DNA of 64,000 nt from assembly GCA_002315855.1 (NCBI GenBank), contig DCIG01000040.1, forward strand, positions 35,132 to 99,131. The letters run 5' to 3'. Below, one piece after another: positions 28,446 through 37,138 of this stretch (its first letter is position 1; every line of letters begins with the position of its first letter). Under the pieces are notes generated by a model. It was not told the origin of the DNA and searched no databases. It saw only the letters and a program-made list of their open reading frames with translations. The DNA comes from Lentisphaeria bacterium UBA1732. Lineage in GTDB: Bacteria; Verrucomicrobiota; Lentisphaeria; Victivallales; UBA1829. Position numbers and translations under genes: made by a program.

Positions 28446-28604
28446 GCTTTTTCAAAAGTTCTGCGGGGAGCTTTGGAAATCTCTTCAGCATTCGTCAGAA
28501 GAGCAATTTCGGCGGCTGCATTCCAAACAGCCGCCTCAGAATACTCCCGACAACAGGGTAAAGATTTTTTTCCGAACTTTCTGCCAATGACTTTTGAAAT
28601 CAGC
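28446..28604. repeat. Dispersed intergenic repeat, full copy 3 (about 159 bp)
   Basis: It begins GCTTTTTCAAAAGT, continues with a CTGCGGGGAGCTTTG palindromic segment, and ends ACTTTTGAAATCAGC, the exact complement of GCTGATTTCAAAAGT that starts copy 1. A CGGCGGCTG...CAGCCGCC internal hairpin is visible. Same orientation as the copies at 16920 and 21125. It lies between the M16 peptidase and LysM genes. Confidence 0.78.
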
Positions 28605-28755
28605 ACCTAAAAAAAAATTAAAAAAAATCAAGACTTCATTTGAAATATTGCCCTTTTGGTTTAAACTATAATAGAAGTCCTGATTTTTTTCGGGATCATC
28701 CATCCGCGAATCAAACTCATCCTATTCATCTATTCTGTCCGGGAGTTTACCGATT

Positions 28756-29967
28756 ATGAACATGAAATCTCTTGCGCTTCGTTCAGCGGCCGCAGTTCCT
28801 GCGGTTGCATTTGCTTCCATCTTTCTGACGGCTTGCGAAAGTTCTCGCAACACCAATATTCCCGACTATGCATGGGTCGAAGACTCCAATGCCAAAGCGG
28901 GACAGGAAACCGTCTACCTCGACCCGATTCCGTCTGCCGCCGATGACAAAGTCATCCTGCCCGGGGGAGATATTCTGACCGCACAGCATCAGGGCAGCAC
29001 CGATGCAGGCGAAACGAAGTCAGGTACAGCTGCCAATCCGGCGGAAACCGTTGTCATTCCGGATGAATCCGTCCCTGCAGTGGATGGCGGAGTGCTCTAC
29101 AAAGTACAGAAAAATGACTCCCTCTGGAATATCTCCATGATTTACGGGGTATCCGTGGACCGTCTGGCTGAAATCAACGGATTGGACAAGACAGCAATTC
29201 TCCCAGTCGGGAAAGTTCTGACCATCCCGCCGGAAGCAAAGAATGCAGTGAACAAGCCGATTCCCGCTGCCAAGAAGTCTGAACCGGTCAAGAAGTCCGA
29301 ATCCGCAAAGACCACTGCGAAGCCGGCTTCTTCCACCAAGTCCGCCGCCGCACAGCCCACGCTCAAAGAGGGCGAAAAGCTCTATGTGGTGAAAAGCGGT
29401 GATACGCTCAGCGAAATCGCCTATGCAAACCGCGTGAAAACAGCCAATCTCGCCAAAGCAAACAACATCGCAGTGAACAGTATGCTCCACGTCAATCAGA
29501 CACTGGTGATTCCGGCACCCGATTCGTCGGTGAAAGCTCCGACAGTAAAGCCGAAAAACACAGCTTCCACTGCCACGCCAAAGACTTCGACCAGCAGTAC
29601 AGCAAAGACAGAGACCAAAGCTCCGGTCTCCACGCCGAAAGCGGATGACAAATCAACCGTTTCCGCACCGAAGACGGGAACGAGCAGCACCATTCCCGCA
29701 CCGAAAAACGATGCAAAGACAACCAATCAGCCGTCGAGCAATACCCCCGGCGGAAATACGGTAACAATCCCCGATGAAACTCAGGCGGAAAACACTGCGG
29801 CAGTCAACAATATGTCTCTCAGCATCTGCATCGAAAATCCGATGAAACTGGAAGAGGTGGCGAAAGTGCATGACCGCGATGTCAAGCAGGTTTACGAACT
29901 CAACCCGAATATCACACCGGGTACCATGATTCCGGCAGGTACGCTGGTTAAGATTCCGCTGTTCTGA
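28756..29967 (+). CDS. LysM-domain lipoprotein
   Basis: A 403-residue exported lipoprotein. The signal peptide ends in FLTAC with the lipidated cysteine at residue 27. Two clear LysM peptidoglycan-binding domains follow (about 114-160, YKVQKNDSLWNIS; and about 212-256, YVVKSGDTLSEIA), then a long low-complexity Ser/Thr/Pro/Lys linker, and a third degenerate LysM-like domain at the C-terminus. It is probably anchored to a membrane and binds the cell wall. No catalytic domain is attached. A TATAAT is visible at 28667-28672. ATG 28762 is a possible alternative start. The terminator at 30108 follows. Confidence 0.85.
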   Translation: MNMKSLALRSAAAVPAVAFASIFLTACESSRNTNIPDYAWVEDSNAKAGQETVYLDPIPSAADDKVILPGGDILTAQHQGSTDAGETKSGTAANPAETVVIPDESVPAVDGGVLYKVQKNDSLWNISMIYGVSVDRLAEINGLDKTAILPVGKVLTIPPEAKNAVNKPIPAAKKSEPVKKSESAKTTAKPASSTKSAAAQPTLKEGEKLYVVKSGDTLSEIAYANRVKTANLAKANNIAVNSMLHVNQTLVIPAPDSSVKAPTVKPKNTASTATPKTSTSSTAKTETKAPVSTPKADDKSTVSAPKTGTSSTIPAPKNDAKTTNQPSSNTPGGNTVTIPDETQAENTAAVNNMSLSICIENPMKLEEVAKVHDRDVKQVYELNPNITPGTMIPAGTLVKIPLF

Positions 29968-30107
29968 TTGCGTTCAGAAAATCAGCATGGGATTCTTTTC
30001 CGAATCGTTCGCGATGACGCATCCGCCCAAAGAGAAGAAACATCTTCCGGCAGAAGCATCCAATCAGAATACGGCAAAACAGTTCGGGAAGTATCTTTCA
30101 AAGACCG

Positions 30108-30147
30108 GCCGCCCTACCATTCACATGGTTTCGGGCGGCTTCTTTTT
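30108..30147 (+). terminator. Terminator after the LysM lipoprotein gene
   Basis: GCCGCCC (30108-30114) pairs with GGGCGGC (30133-30139), followed by TTCTTTTT. It lies about 140 nt after the gene; the stretch between shows no credible gene. Confidence 0.65.
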
Positions 30148-30213
30148 CAGAATGGAATCTTCGAAGTGATTTCAAATAAGAACTTCCGAAGCGCAGGTAT
30201 GAGGTAAATTTAT

Positions 30214-31833
30214 ATGAAAAGCGGTATTCAATCCGGGAAAGCCCGGCAATGGGGCTTCCGTCTGTTTCTGCTTTTTCTTCTGATTCTGGCGGCGGAAGGA
30301 CTTTTCGGACTGAAAGATCCCCCGGTCATCCGATATTATTCGATTCCGTCGTTTTTTGCATTTTTCACGCTGATTTTTCTGATTGTTGTGGCAATGCTGG
30401 AGGGGATTTCCAGTATGCCGTGGATGCGGTCCATTGCGGCAGCAGTGATTTCACTGATTGCTTTTTTTGCCTTATGGCTCAGTAATTTTCCGCCTTTGCA
30501 GGAAGACTATCCGCCATCACCGCGCATGAATTCCCTGACGGTGGCGGCTCTGTCGCTGATTCCAGTTCGACCGGAACCGAACGTCTGTATTGTAACCAAT
30601 GTCAATCATTATCACGCCTACTGGGACGAAACAGAGCAGACCCGCATTTCCTACAATTACTTTTACAGCCTGAGAATCACTTATCCGGAAGATTCGATTG
30701 CACCGACTCCGGGAACCAATGACGTCATTCTGCTCGATCTGGGGAACGGGCAGTGTTCCGATGCGCTGGGAAATCTCTCCATTTCCAAACTGAACTACTG
30801 GAAATCGCATCTGAACAGCAGAGGGCTAATGATTGTCGTCCTGCCCACCAGCCTGAACGAAGAGAATATCATCCGCCGCACATTCCAGTCGCACTTCATG
30901 AACCAGTGGATCATGCAATTCGATGAAACGCGCTACCTGCTGGCCTCCAATACACTGCGCCCGATCAAAACGATTGAGGAGCTGGAGAGACTGGCGGCAC
31001 TCCTGAATCTTTACGATGACTACGGGAAAGACACCATGCCCAATCATTCCGTTCAGTTTCTGCTGGGGTTGACCCACCGCGATTTGAGACAGGAAACGAA
31101 TGATTACGATCCGGTGAAAATCAAGCCGAACTGCATGGAAAATCCGACCCTGCTCCGGGCATCCGTGTCCTCCAAAGAGGGAATTCTGCAAGGCTTTCTG
31201 AAGTTTACGGAAAGATTCGGGCTGATTCTGTTCGGTGCACTGCTTGCCAGCTACCTGATTCTGCGCTACTTCATCTCGTGGAACCTCGTCCGCAAGGCGT
31301 ATTTTCAGAATCTGGAGAATTTCTTTCTGTATACGGGAACGATGTTTTTCATTCCGTATCTGACGCTTTTCTGGTCGCCGTGCTCGTGGGCATCGTGGTG
31401 GAAACAGTATTCGATTTTTGACCTGAACATCCGCCTTGATTTCGTCAAAGTTCTGCCGCTGCTGTTCTTTCTTCTCTTTCTGTTTCTTCCGAAAGGGGAA
31501 CGGCTGAAACGGACCAATATTTCACGATTTGAACGATTTTTCAGTGCGCTCAGCCTGCTTGTATGCTATGTCTGCATGTTCCAAACGCGACTGGTGTGGC
31601 TGCAATGGTTTGCGGCAATCGTGCTCTGTGCATTCCAGTTTCTCTGCGCATGGCAGTTCTGCCGGGAACCAGTCAGTTATCTGCCGCACCCGCGAGCCGT
31701 AACCGGAGCCGTAACCGGGGCTTTTCTGGCACTGACAGTCTGGCAAATACTGCTGTTCTGTCCATGGGGACCGATTGTTTTTGCCGCGCTTTTGCTTCTG
31801 ACCGGTCTCCAGCGCATTCTCTTCCTGCTGTAA
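30214..31833 (+). CDS. Polytopic membrane protein with a soluble central domain
   Basis: A 539-residue protein with three N-terminal membrane segments, a soluble domain of about 250 residues (about 95-325), and six or so C-terminal membrane segments. The soluble part contains NDVILLDLGNG and NSRGLMIVVLP, which resemble the strand-loop pattern of spermidine-synthase-like Rossmann domains, but the canonical glycine-rich SAM motif is not evident. It may therefore be a degenerate membrane spermidine-synthase-like protein; this is an inference. I recognise no exact family. It is flanked by a terminator upstream and the apgM promoter downstream, so it is probably monocistronic. Confidence 0.6.
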   Translation: MKSGIQSGKARQWGFRLFLLFLLILAAEGLFGLKDPPVIRYYSIPSFFAFFTLIFLIVVAMLEGISSMPWMRSIAAAVISLIAFFALWLSNFPPLQEDYPPSPRMNSLTVAALSLIPVRPEPNVCIVTNVNHYHAYWDETEQTRISYNYFYSLRITYPEDSIAPTPGTNDVILLDLGNGQCSDALGNLSISKLNYWKSHLNSRGLMIVVLPTSLNEENIIRRTFQSHFMNQWIMQFDETRYLLASNTLRPIKTIEELERLAALLNLYDDYGKDTMPNHSVQFLLGLTHRDLRQETNDYDPVKIKPNCMENPTLLRASVSSKEGILQGFLKFTERFGLILFGALLASYLILRYFISWNLVRKAYFQNLENFFLYTGTMFFIPYLTLFWSPCSWASWWKQYSIFDLNIRLDFVKVLPLLFFLLFLFLPKGERLKRTNISRFERFFSALSLLVCYVCMFQTRLVWLQWFAAIVLCAFQFLCAWQFCREPVSYLPHPRAVTGAVTGAFLALTVWQILLFCPWGPIVFAALLLLTGLQRILFLL

Positions 31834-31894
31834 GTACGAACAGACGCAAATGATTTTGAAATCATCACCGGAATTCTTTTTTACGGAACTTTTC

Positions 31895-31923
31895 TTGACA
31901 ATCCCGTTTTTTTGTGGTATTTT
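31895..31923 (+). promoter_or_regulatory. Promoter of apgM
   Basis: TTGACA (31895-31900) and TATTTT (31918-31923) are 17 bp apart, with a further TATATT just downstream. The coding start is at 32038, giving a leader of about 105 nt. Confidence 0.65.
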
Positions 31924-32037
31924 ATATATTCGTGGTATTCCTGATAACACGGGAAACAAGCTCAAACGAACTTGCGCATGGCTTCACGATACCGCACTAC
32001 CCCGAAGAAGAAACAAATCATGAAAGGATTTGATCCA

Positions 32038-33261
32038 ATGAATACAAAGAATTTCAAGGGCAAAGCAATCGTCTTTCTCGGCGACGGCATGGCCGATTTA
32101 CCAATTTCCGAACTGAACAATCAAACGCCACTGGAAGCAGTTCCGACACCTACGATGGACTGGATTGCGGCAAGCGGCGCAACGGGATCTTTTCTCACGC
32201 TTCCCGAAGGTTATCCCACCTCATCCGATGTTGCGAACATGTCGGTTCTGGGCTATGCGCCGGCCTTGTATTATCCCGGACGCGGACCGATTGAAGCGGT
32301 CAGCCGCGGAATTGCGCTGAAAGACGATGACGTAGCCTGGCGCTGCAACCTTGTAACGGTCGGCGACGGCAAAATGCGCGATTATTCGGCAGGACATATT
32401 AAGCCGGAACACTCCAATGCGCTCATGGAGGCTTTGCAGGAGAAATTCGGAAGCGAAAAGGCGACTTTCCATCCGGGAGTCAGCTACCGCAACCTGCTGA
32501 TTCTCCACGGGAAAGAGTTTTCGCCCGAAGTCGGCTACTACAAGCCGGACTCCTCACAGGATATGGATTTGAGAGACATCCAGTGGTATCCGCTGAATGA
32601 TTCCGCAGAAGCCATTCACACGACAGAGTTCCTGAAAGAACTTTACGCCAAGGCAGGCGAATTTCTGGCCAATCATCCGCTCGTCAAGTCAGGGGAAGCC
32701 AAAGCGAATGCCATTTGGCCGTGGAGTCCGGGACGCACACCTCATTTCCCTGCGTTTACGGACCGTTTCAACGGCAAAAAAGGTGCAATCATCACAGCAG
32801 TCGATGTCATTGCGGGGATAGCGAAATGCGCAGGCATGGACGTCATTCCGGTAGATGGTGCAACCGGTTACATCGATACGAATTATGAAGGGAAAGCGGA
32901 TGCCGCGATCAAGGCAATCGAAGACCACGATTTCGTATATGTTCATGTGGAAGCCATCGATGAAACAGGACATGAAGGCCGCCTCGACCTGAAAATGAAG
33001 GCAATCGCCGATTTTGAAAACCGCCTCATCAAGCGAGTGGTGGATGCGCTGAAAGATACGGGCGTTACATTCGCCGTACTGCCAGATCATCCCGTCCCGA
33101 TTTCCATGCGCCAGCACACGCGCACGCCGGTCCCGGTTGCGGTCTGCGGTCCTATGATTCAGCCGGACGCCATACAGCATTACAATGAAAAAGAAGCTCC
33201 GACGGGCTCGCTCGGTTTTATGACCGGCGACGCCTTCATACGGCTTGTGCTCGGGCTTTGA
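32038..33261 (+). CDS. apgM: Cofactor-independent phosphoglycerate mutase, archaeal type (ApgM)
   Basis: A 407-residue alkaline-phosphatase-superfamily enzyme that interconverts 3- and 2-phosphoglycerate in glycolysis using metal ions. It shows the metal-binding GDGMAD near the N-terminus, the phosphorylated serine region TSSDVANMSVLGY, the VHVEAIDETGHEG segment, and LPDHPVPISMRQHT with the metal-binding DH. I chose ATG 32038 because AAGGA lies 9 nt upstream; starts at 31972 and 32020 are possible. The 3' end overlaps the end of the convergent prmC gene by 26 nt. Related proteins have sometimes been labelled homoserine kinase. Confidence 0.88.
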   Translation: MNTKNFKGKAIVFLGDGMADLPISELNNQTPLEAVPTPTMDWIAASGATGSFLTLPEGYPTSSDVANMSVLGYAPALYYPGRGPIEAVSRGIALKDDDVAWRCNLVTVGDGKMRDYSAGHIKPEHSNALMEALQEKFGSEKATFHPGVSYRNLLILHGKEFSPEVGYYKPDSSQDMDLRDIQWYPLNDSAEAIHTTEFLKELYAKAGEFLANHPLVKSGEAKANAIWPWSPGRTPHFPAFTDRFNGKKGAIITAVDVIAGIAKCAGMDVIPVDGATGYIDTNYEGKADAAIKAIEDHDFVYVHVEAIDETGHEGRLDLKMKAIADFENRLIKRVVDALKDTGVTFAVLPDHPVPISMRQHTRTPVPVAVCGPMIQPDAIQHYNEKEAPTGSLGFMTGDAFIRLVLGL

Positions 33262-34081
33262 GAAAACGAATCACACCGTATTGGTCGTGAATGAGCCGGA
33301 CATCATCCAGTCCGGCTTCTTCCGCGAGCCTGGCCGCCCGTTCCGCATGGCACGGGTCGAGTTCAAAAATCATGATTCCCGCAGGATTTAAAAACTGCGG
33401 GATTTTTTTGATTGCGCGCGCAATGACATCCAGACCGTCAATTCCGGCAAACAGGGCTTCCTCCGGTTCATAATCGCGCACATTTTCGGGCAATTCCGCC
33501 CGCATGGGTTCGGGGATATAGGGGAGATTGGCGGCAATCAAATCGAAACGTGTTCCGGCAGGGACGGGGTCAAACAAATCTCCCGCCAGGAAGGTTACAT
33601 TCTTCACCCCCAAACGCTCCAGATTGCGTTTTGCCCATACCATAGCATCGGGGGATAGTTCCACCCCGGTTACCCATGTATCGGGGCGTTCTGACGCGAT
33701 AGAGAGCGAAACAGCGCCACTTCCGACGCCGAGTTCGCACACGCTGCCGCCGTGCGGTATTTTTCCCATGACAAAATCCAGCATGTACTCTGTTTCGGGG
33801 CGTGGAATCAGGCACCCGGGACCGACAGCCAAATCCAAATCGCGGAACGGGGCATGTCCCAGAATGTACTGCCATGGTTCATGACGAAGTCTCCGCGTCA
33901 AAAAATCCCCGGCACGGCTCACGGTCTGCGCATCCGCCTCCTGAAAATCATGGAGCATCAGGTCGCGGTCATCCATGCCTGCGGCATCCGCCACGAAATA
34001 ACGGGCCTCCACATCAGGCGCATCAAATGAAGCCTCCTCAAGAGCGGAGCTGATCTGTTTTACAAGTTCATGCAAAGTCAT
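33236..34081 (-). CDS. prmC: Peptide chain release factor glutamine methyltransferase (PrmC/HemK)
   Basis: PrmC methylates the glutamine of the GGQ motif in release factors. The 281-residue protein has the helical N-terminal domain, a SAM-binding ELGVGSGAVSLS motif and the substrate-gripping motif written NLPYIPE instead of the usual NPPY. The Leu replacement may be tolerated, because the Asn and the Pro-Tyr pair are retained. Overlaps the apgM end by 26 nt. Its partner prfA is not in the window. Confidence 0.9.
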   Translation of the reverse strand: MTLHELVKQISSALEEASFDAPDVEARYFVADAAGMDDRDLMLHDFQEADAQTVSRAGDFLTRRLRHEPWQYILGHAPFRDLDLAVGPGCLIPRPETEYMLDFVMGKIPHGGSVCELGVGSGAVSLSIASERPDTWVTGVELSPDAMVWAKRNLERLGVKNVTFLAGDLFDPVPAGTRFDLIAANLPYIPEPMRAELPENVRDYEPEEALFAGIDGLDVIARAIKKIPQFLNPAGIMIFELDPCHAERAARLAEEAGLDDVRLIHDQYGVIRFLKARAQAV

Positions 34082-34177
34082 GACGGGAATCTCAAAACAA
34101 TTTTATAATCCGGGAGGATTTTCGGGAAAAGAAACGGCGGACACCGGGAAAAGGCATCCGCCGCACATCTCCGGGCA

Positions 34178-34207
34178 ATTTCAAAAGTCGATGACGTTTG
34201 AAATCAG
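34178..34207. repeat. Short hairpin derivative of the dispersed repeat
   Basis: ATTTCAAAAGTCGATGACG leads into TTTGAAATCAGC. The arms correspond to the two ends of the full repeats with almost everything between removed. It lies between the prmC start and the end of the TRL-type lipoprotein gene. Confidence 0.55.
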
Positions 34208-34236
34208 CCCATCTGAATCAAATTCAGCAGGAAGAC

Positions 34237-34611
34237 TCACTCAACCTTGGCAGGACGGAGGGACTCATCCGGACCGAACTTCGAGCCGAAACCATAGGCT
34301 TCCACCGTGTAGGAACCATAGATGCCGAGATAGTTCACGACCTTCATATTCGCCCAGGAAATCTTGTCCAGATTGCCATTCAAAGCAGCCTTGTTCAAAG
34401 AAGCATCACCGCCGGCGACCCAGCCAAGAATGCTGTAGCAGGAAGCCGTACCGCAGCGGTTGTATTTCAAATCGCCGCTGCCAACCGTAACCGGAGTGGT
34501 AATATTGGTATAGATTCCACCAAGCGGGAGCGGGAAAGCGCAGGAAGTAGAGAGGAACGCCCCGGCAAGAGCAACAGCACCGAGGACAAACAGTTTCACG
34601 GATTTTGACAT
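34237..34611 (-). CDS. TRL-type small lipoprotein
   Basis: A 124-residue exported protein with a signal peptide ending LSTSC (cysteine 24, a somewhat atypical lipobox). It has the GGIYTNITTPV, LGWVAGGDASLNKAA and YLGIYGSYTVEAYG pattern of TRL-like family proteins, small outer-envelope proteins of unknown role. A strong TTGATT-17-TATATT promoter is at 34668-34696, identical in its hexamers to that of the TIGR04073 gene at 58828. It is probably expressed alone. Confidence 0.78.
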   Translation of the reverse strand: MSKSVKLFVLGAVALAGAFLSTSCAFPLPLGGIYTNITTPVTVGSGDLKYNRCGTASCYSILGWVAGGDASLNKAALNGNLDKISWANMKVVNYLGIYGSYTVEAYGFGSKFGPDESLRPAKVE

Positions 34612-34667
34612 GATGAAAATCTCCTGAAGTTATGGTATGGTTGGTTTTCGATAATCTTGATATGACC

Positions 34668-34696
34668 AATATATCATTCTTTTGGCACCAAATCAA
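34668..34696 (-). promoter_or_regulatory. Promoter of the TRL-type lipoprotein gene
   Basis: On the minus strand TTGATT (34696-34691) and TATATT (34673-34668) are spaced 17 bp. About 56 nt separate it from the start codon. Confidence 0.65.
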
Positions 34697-34774
34697 GTAT
34701 TTTTCTTAAAAAAGGCGAAAAAAGTGAAATTTTTTATTTTCCGCAGACTGATAATATAACTTGTCCGCCGGACA

Positions 34775-35374
34775 TTACAGTTTCCGCCATGCGGTGTGCA
34801 CAACCGTTCGTCCGGCTTCAATCCACTGACGTTCAAAGTCGCTTTTCAAATCGGCGATATCGGCAATCGCCGCCTTGTCTGCGGGAGCAAAAAGCCCTGA
34901 ACCTTCCAGATTCCGCACGGTAAATTCAAAATACGGTGCATCATCCGAGGAAAAATGGAAAACGCCGCCCGGCTTCAAAATCCGAGCGAAGTGCATCATG
35001 ATGTCGGATGAATTCAAACGGCGGAAACTGTGCCGGTCTTTCGGCCACGGGTCGGGACAAAGCAAATGCACACGATCAAGCATCCCATCGGGAATCATGC
35101 GGGAAATCAGGAGACGGGACTCTGCACGAAGCGGTTTCAGATTGGGCAGATTCCGCTGTTCCGATTTGTTGCGGACTTTGCGGATGCGTCCGAGCAGAAG
35201 ATCAGCGGCAAGAATCGTGCGTTCAGGATAGCGAGCCGCCAACTGCGCGGCAAAATCTCCGTCTCCGCACCCCAAGTCGAGTTCAATGGGGCGGCTGGTG
35301 TCGATGGGCAGGAAATCTTCAATCGGAGCATAGCGTTCCGTAAGGAAATAAATACCGTCAGAGCGTTTTTTCAT
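34775..35374 (-). CDS. trmB: tRNA (guanine-N7-)-methyltransferase (TrmB)
   Basis: TrmB methylates G46 of tRNA. The 199-residue protein has the SAM motif LDLGCGDGDFAAQLA (near residue 34), the LLCPDPWPKDRH active-site stretch and the SSDDAPYF segment, all typical. The start overlaps the end of the PHP phosphoesterase gene by 17 nt, so the two are co-transcribed. Confidence 0.92.
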   Translation of the reverse strand: MKKRSDGIYFLTERYAPIEDFLPIDTSRPIELDLGCGDGDFAAQLAARYPERTILAADLLLGRIRKVRNKSEQRNLPNLKPLRAESRLLISRMIPDGMLDRVHLLCPDPWPKDRHSFRRLNSSDIMMHFARILKPGGVFHFSSDDAPYFEFTVRNLEGSGLFAPADKAAIADIADLKSDFERQWIEAGRTVVHTAWRKL

Positions 35375-36218
35375 GTCGTTTCAGCCAGGTTTGATGAATG
35401 GTTTCGTATAATGATTCGGGGATGTTCAGTGTACCGGTCCCGATGCCGAGTTCCGTATTGGCATGAATCATGCCGTGGTAGTCGCTTCCGCCTGAGACCA
35501 GCAGCTGATATTTGGTGCAGAAAGCAAGTGTTTCCGCAGTTTGTTCCTCGGAGAATGACGGGTAATAGGCTTCCAGCCCGTCAAGGCCCTCATTAAGCAA
35601 ACGGCATCCGAGCTTGCGGAGAAGACTTTTCGCGCCATGCTGAGCGTGAAGCGGATGCGCCCAGAATGCAAGCCCGCCCGCACCGTGAATCAGCCGGATA
35701 CACTCGTCGGGAGGCAGAAATTTTTTCGCCAGATAACAGGACATTCCCCGCCCGATCAGGCGACGGAAAACTTCCTGAATATCCTGAAAATACCCCTTGC
35801 GCACCAGCAAAGATGCAATATGCGGACGCCCGATGCTTTCTCCGCCGGCTTCGGCAAGAAGTTCCTCGCAGGTGATGTCATAGCCCTTCTGACGCAATTT
35901 TTCAACAATCTGCAGATTGCGTTCAGTCCGCCATACACGCAGCTGCTCCGCGGCAGCAAGCAAATGAGGTTCGGTATGGTCAATCAGCAGCCCCGTAATA
36001 TGCACCTCTTTCGTATAGAGCATGGAACTTAATTCGATGCCCGGCACGGCGGTCAAAGGAAGTTTTTCTGCAGCAGAAAGAAACTCCGCCACACCGCTTA
36101 CCGTGTCATGATCGGTCAATGCAACAACGGACACCCCTGCGGACACCGCTTTGACGGCAAGTTCTGCGGGCGTATCCGTGCCATCGGATGCACGGCTGTG
36201 TGTGTGGAGATCAATCAT
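35358..36218 (-). CDS. PHP-domain phosphoesterase (RNase AM / nucleoside bisphosphate phosphatase type)
   Basis: A 286-residue PHP metal-dependent phosphoesterase related to YciV/TrpH, which hydrolyse 3',5'-nucleotide phosphates or trim RNA 5' ends. Metal ligands are visible as HTHSRASDG at the start, LTDHDT, FWAHPLHAQ and GGSDYHG at the end. I chose ATG 36218, which begins directly with the IDLHTHS motif; a start at 36269 would add 17 residues not typical of the family. No strong ribosome site is seen for either. It is the first gene of a two-gene unit with trmB. Confidence 0.82.
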   Translation of the reverse strand: MIDLHTHSRASDGTDTPAELAVKAVSAGVSVVALTDHDTVSGVAEFLSAAEKLPLTAVPGIELSSMLYTKEVHITGLLIDHTEPHLLAAAEQLRVWRTERNLQIVEKLRQKGYDITCEELLAEAGGESIGRPHIASLLVRKGYFQDIQEVFRRLIGRGMSCYLAKKFLPPDECIRLIHGAGGLAFWAHPLHAQHGAKSLLRKLGCRLLNEGLDGLEAYYPSFSEEQTAETLAFCTKYQLLVSGGSDYHGMIHANTELGIGTGTLNIPESLYETIHQTWLKRHEKTL

Positions 36219-36602
36219 GGGAATGAGGCTTTCAGTTTGATGTTTCGCGAGGCCTGTGCAGGATTCCATACAGTCGCGCGACTCCGTAAGAACGGAGTTT
36301 TTAATATAGCATGTTTTCCCTGAAAATACCAGCCAAACGAGTGCTTTTTCTGCTTGAATGAGGGGGAAACGTGAGAAACGATGAAGCGGATTTCTGATAC
36401 AAAAAAAGGTAAAATCCGTTGTTTGGTTGATTTTAACGTAAAAGAGTGCTATAGACCCAATTTCAAAAGTTTTGGCTCAGCAGTAAAAAATTAAAGATTA
36501 AGAAAAAGGGGATAGAATATTTTATTTATTGTGAATCTTGCGAGATAGAGGGGCTCTTTTTCTCCGAAACTTGGATAAAATAAACATCTCTGATTTATCA
36601 AG
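36219..36602. other. Intergenic region, no gene seen
   Basis: About 385 bp without a credible gene. It contains a half copy of the dispersed repeat (ATTTCAAAAGTTTTGGCTCAG at about 36460) and AT-rich sequence that probably includes the promoter of the PHP gene. No tRNA or other RNA is recognised. Confidence 0.45.
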
Positions 36603-36646
36603 AAACCACAGTTGATTGCGTTTGGGAACGTTTTCAACTGTGGTTT
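36603..36646 (-). terminator. Perfect 13-bp hairpin, terminator of the DUF486 gene
   Basis: AAACCACAGTTGA (36603-36615) and its exact complement (36634-36646) close an 18-nt loop. Read on the minus strand it lies 50 nt after the DUF486 gene stop and ends in TTTCTTGATAAA. On the plus strand it is followed by TTGT. Confidence 0.6.
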
Positions 36647-36695
36647 TTGTAGAAAGCATGTGATTTTTTCATGCTTTTGCTATGCTGATTCGCCA

Positions 36696-37055
36696 TCAGC
36701 CGCGAAAGATGAAGAAGACCGCGCCCGCAATGCAGAGAGCGGCCCACAGGTAATTCCATGAGACCGCTTCTTTCAGGTAGAAAACAGAGAACGGGACAAA
36801 GACAATCAGAGCAATTGCTTCCTGCATGATTTTCAGCTGGCTGACCGATAAAACATTGTGTCCAATCCGGTTGGCGGGGACTTGCAGCATGTATTCAAAA
36901 AGTGCAATGCCCCAGCTGACGATTGCCGCCAGATACCATGCCTTGCCGGACATATTTTTCAGGTGTCCGTACCATGCGTAGGTCATAAAGAGATTGGAAA
37001 GGACCAGAAGACCGGCTGTTTCAAAAACCGGTGCTGACAGGAAGTTTGTGTGCAT
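36696..37055 (-). CDS. DUF486 family membrane protein (DMT superfamily)
   Basis: A 119-residue, four-helix membrane protein of the DUF486 family in the drug/metabolite transporter superfamily. It shows LVLSNLFMTYAWYGHLK, WGIALFEYMLQVPANRIG and LKEAVSWNYLWAALCIAGAV, which are family-typical. Function is unknown; such proteins probably act as dimers. It stands alone on the minus strand between the hairpin terminator and the Bax inhibitor-1 gene. Confidence 0.85.
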   Translation of the reverse strand: MHTNFLSAPVFETAGLLVLSNLFMTYAWYGHLKNMSGKAWYLAAIVSWGIALFEYMLQVPANRIGHNVLSVSQLKIMQEAIALIVFVPFSVFYLKEAVSWNYLWAALCIAGAVFFIFRG

Positions 37056-37138
37056 AAAATGCTCCGAAAAGGTTAAAAGGAACAGGGTATCCCGCGCCTT
37101 GCAGGATACCCCGGAATAAATCTTTGCAGGGAAGCGAA

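Noticed and set aside
28428..28610. Small gene inside the dispersed repeat
   Set aside because: The equivalent frames in the other copies do not give a conserved protein; the conservation is at the DNA level and includes palindromes.
36219..36602. tRNA or other stable RNA in the longest clean gap
   Set aside because: No cloverleaf, T-loop GTTCGA motif or other RNA signature could be found.
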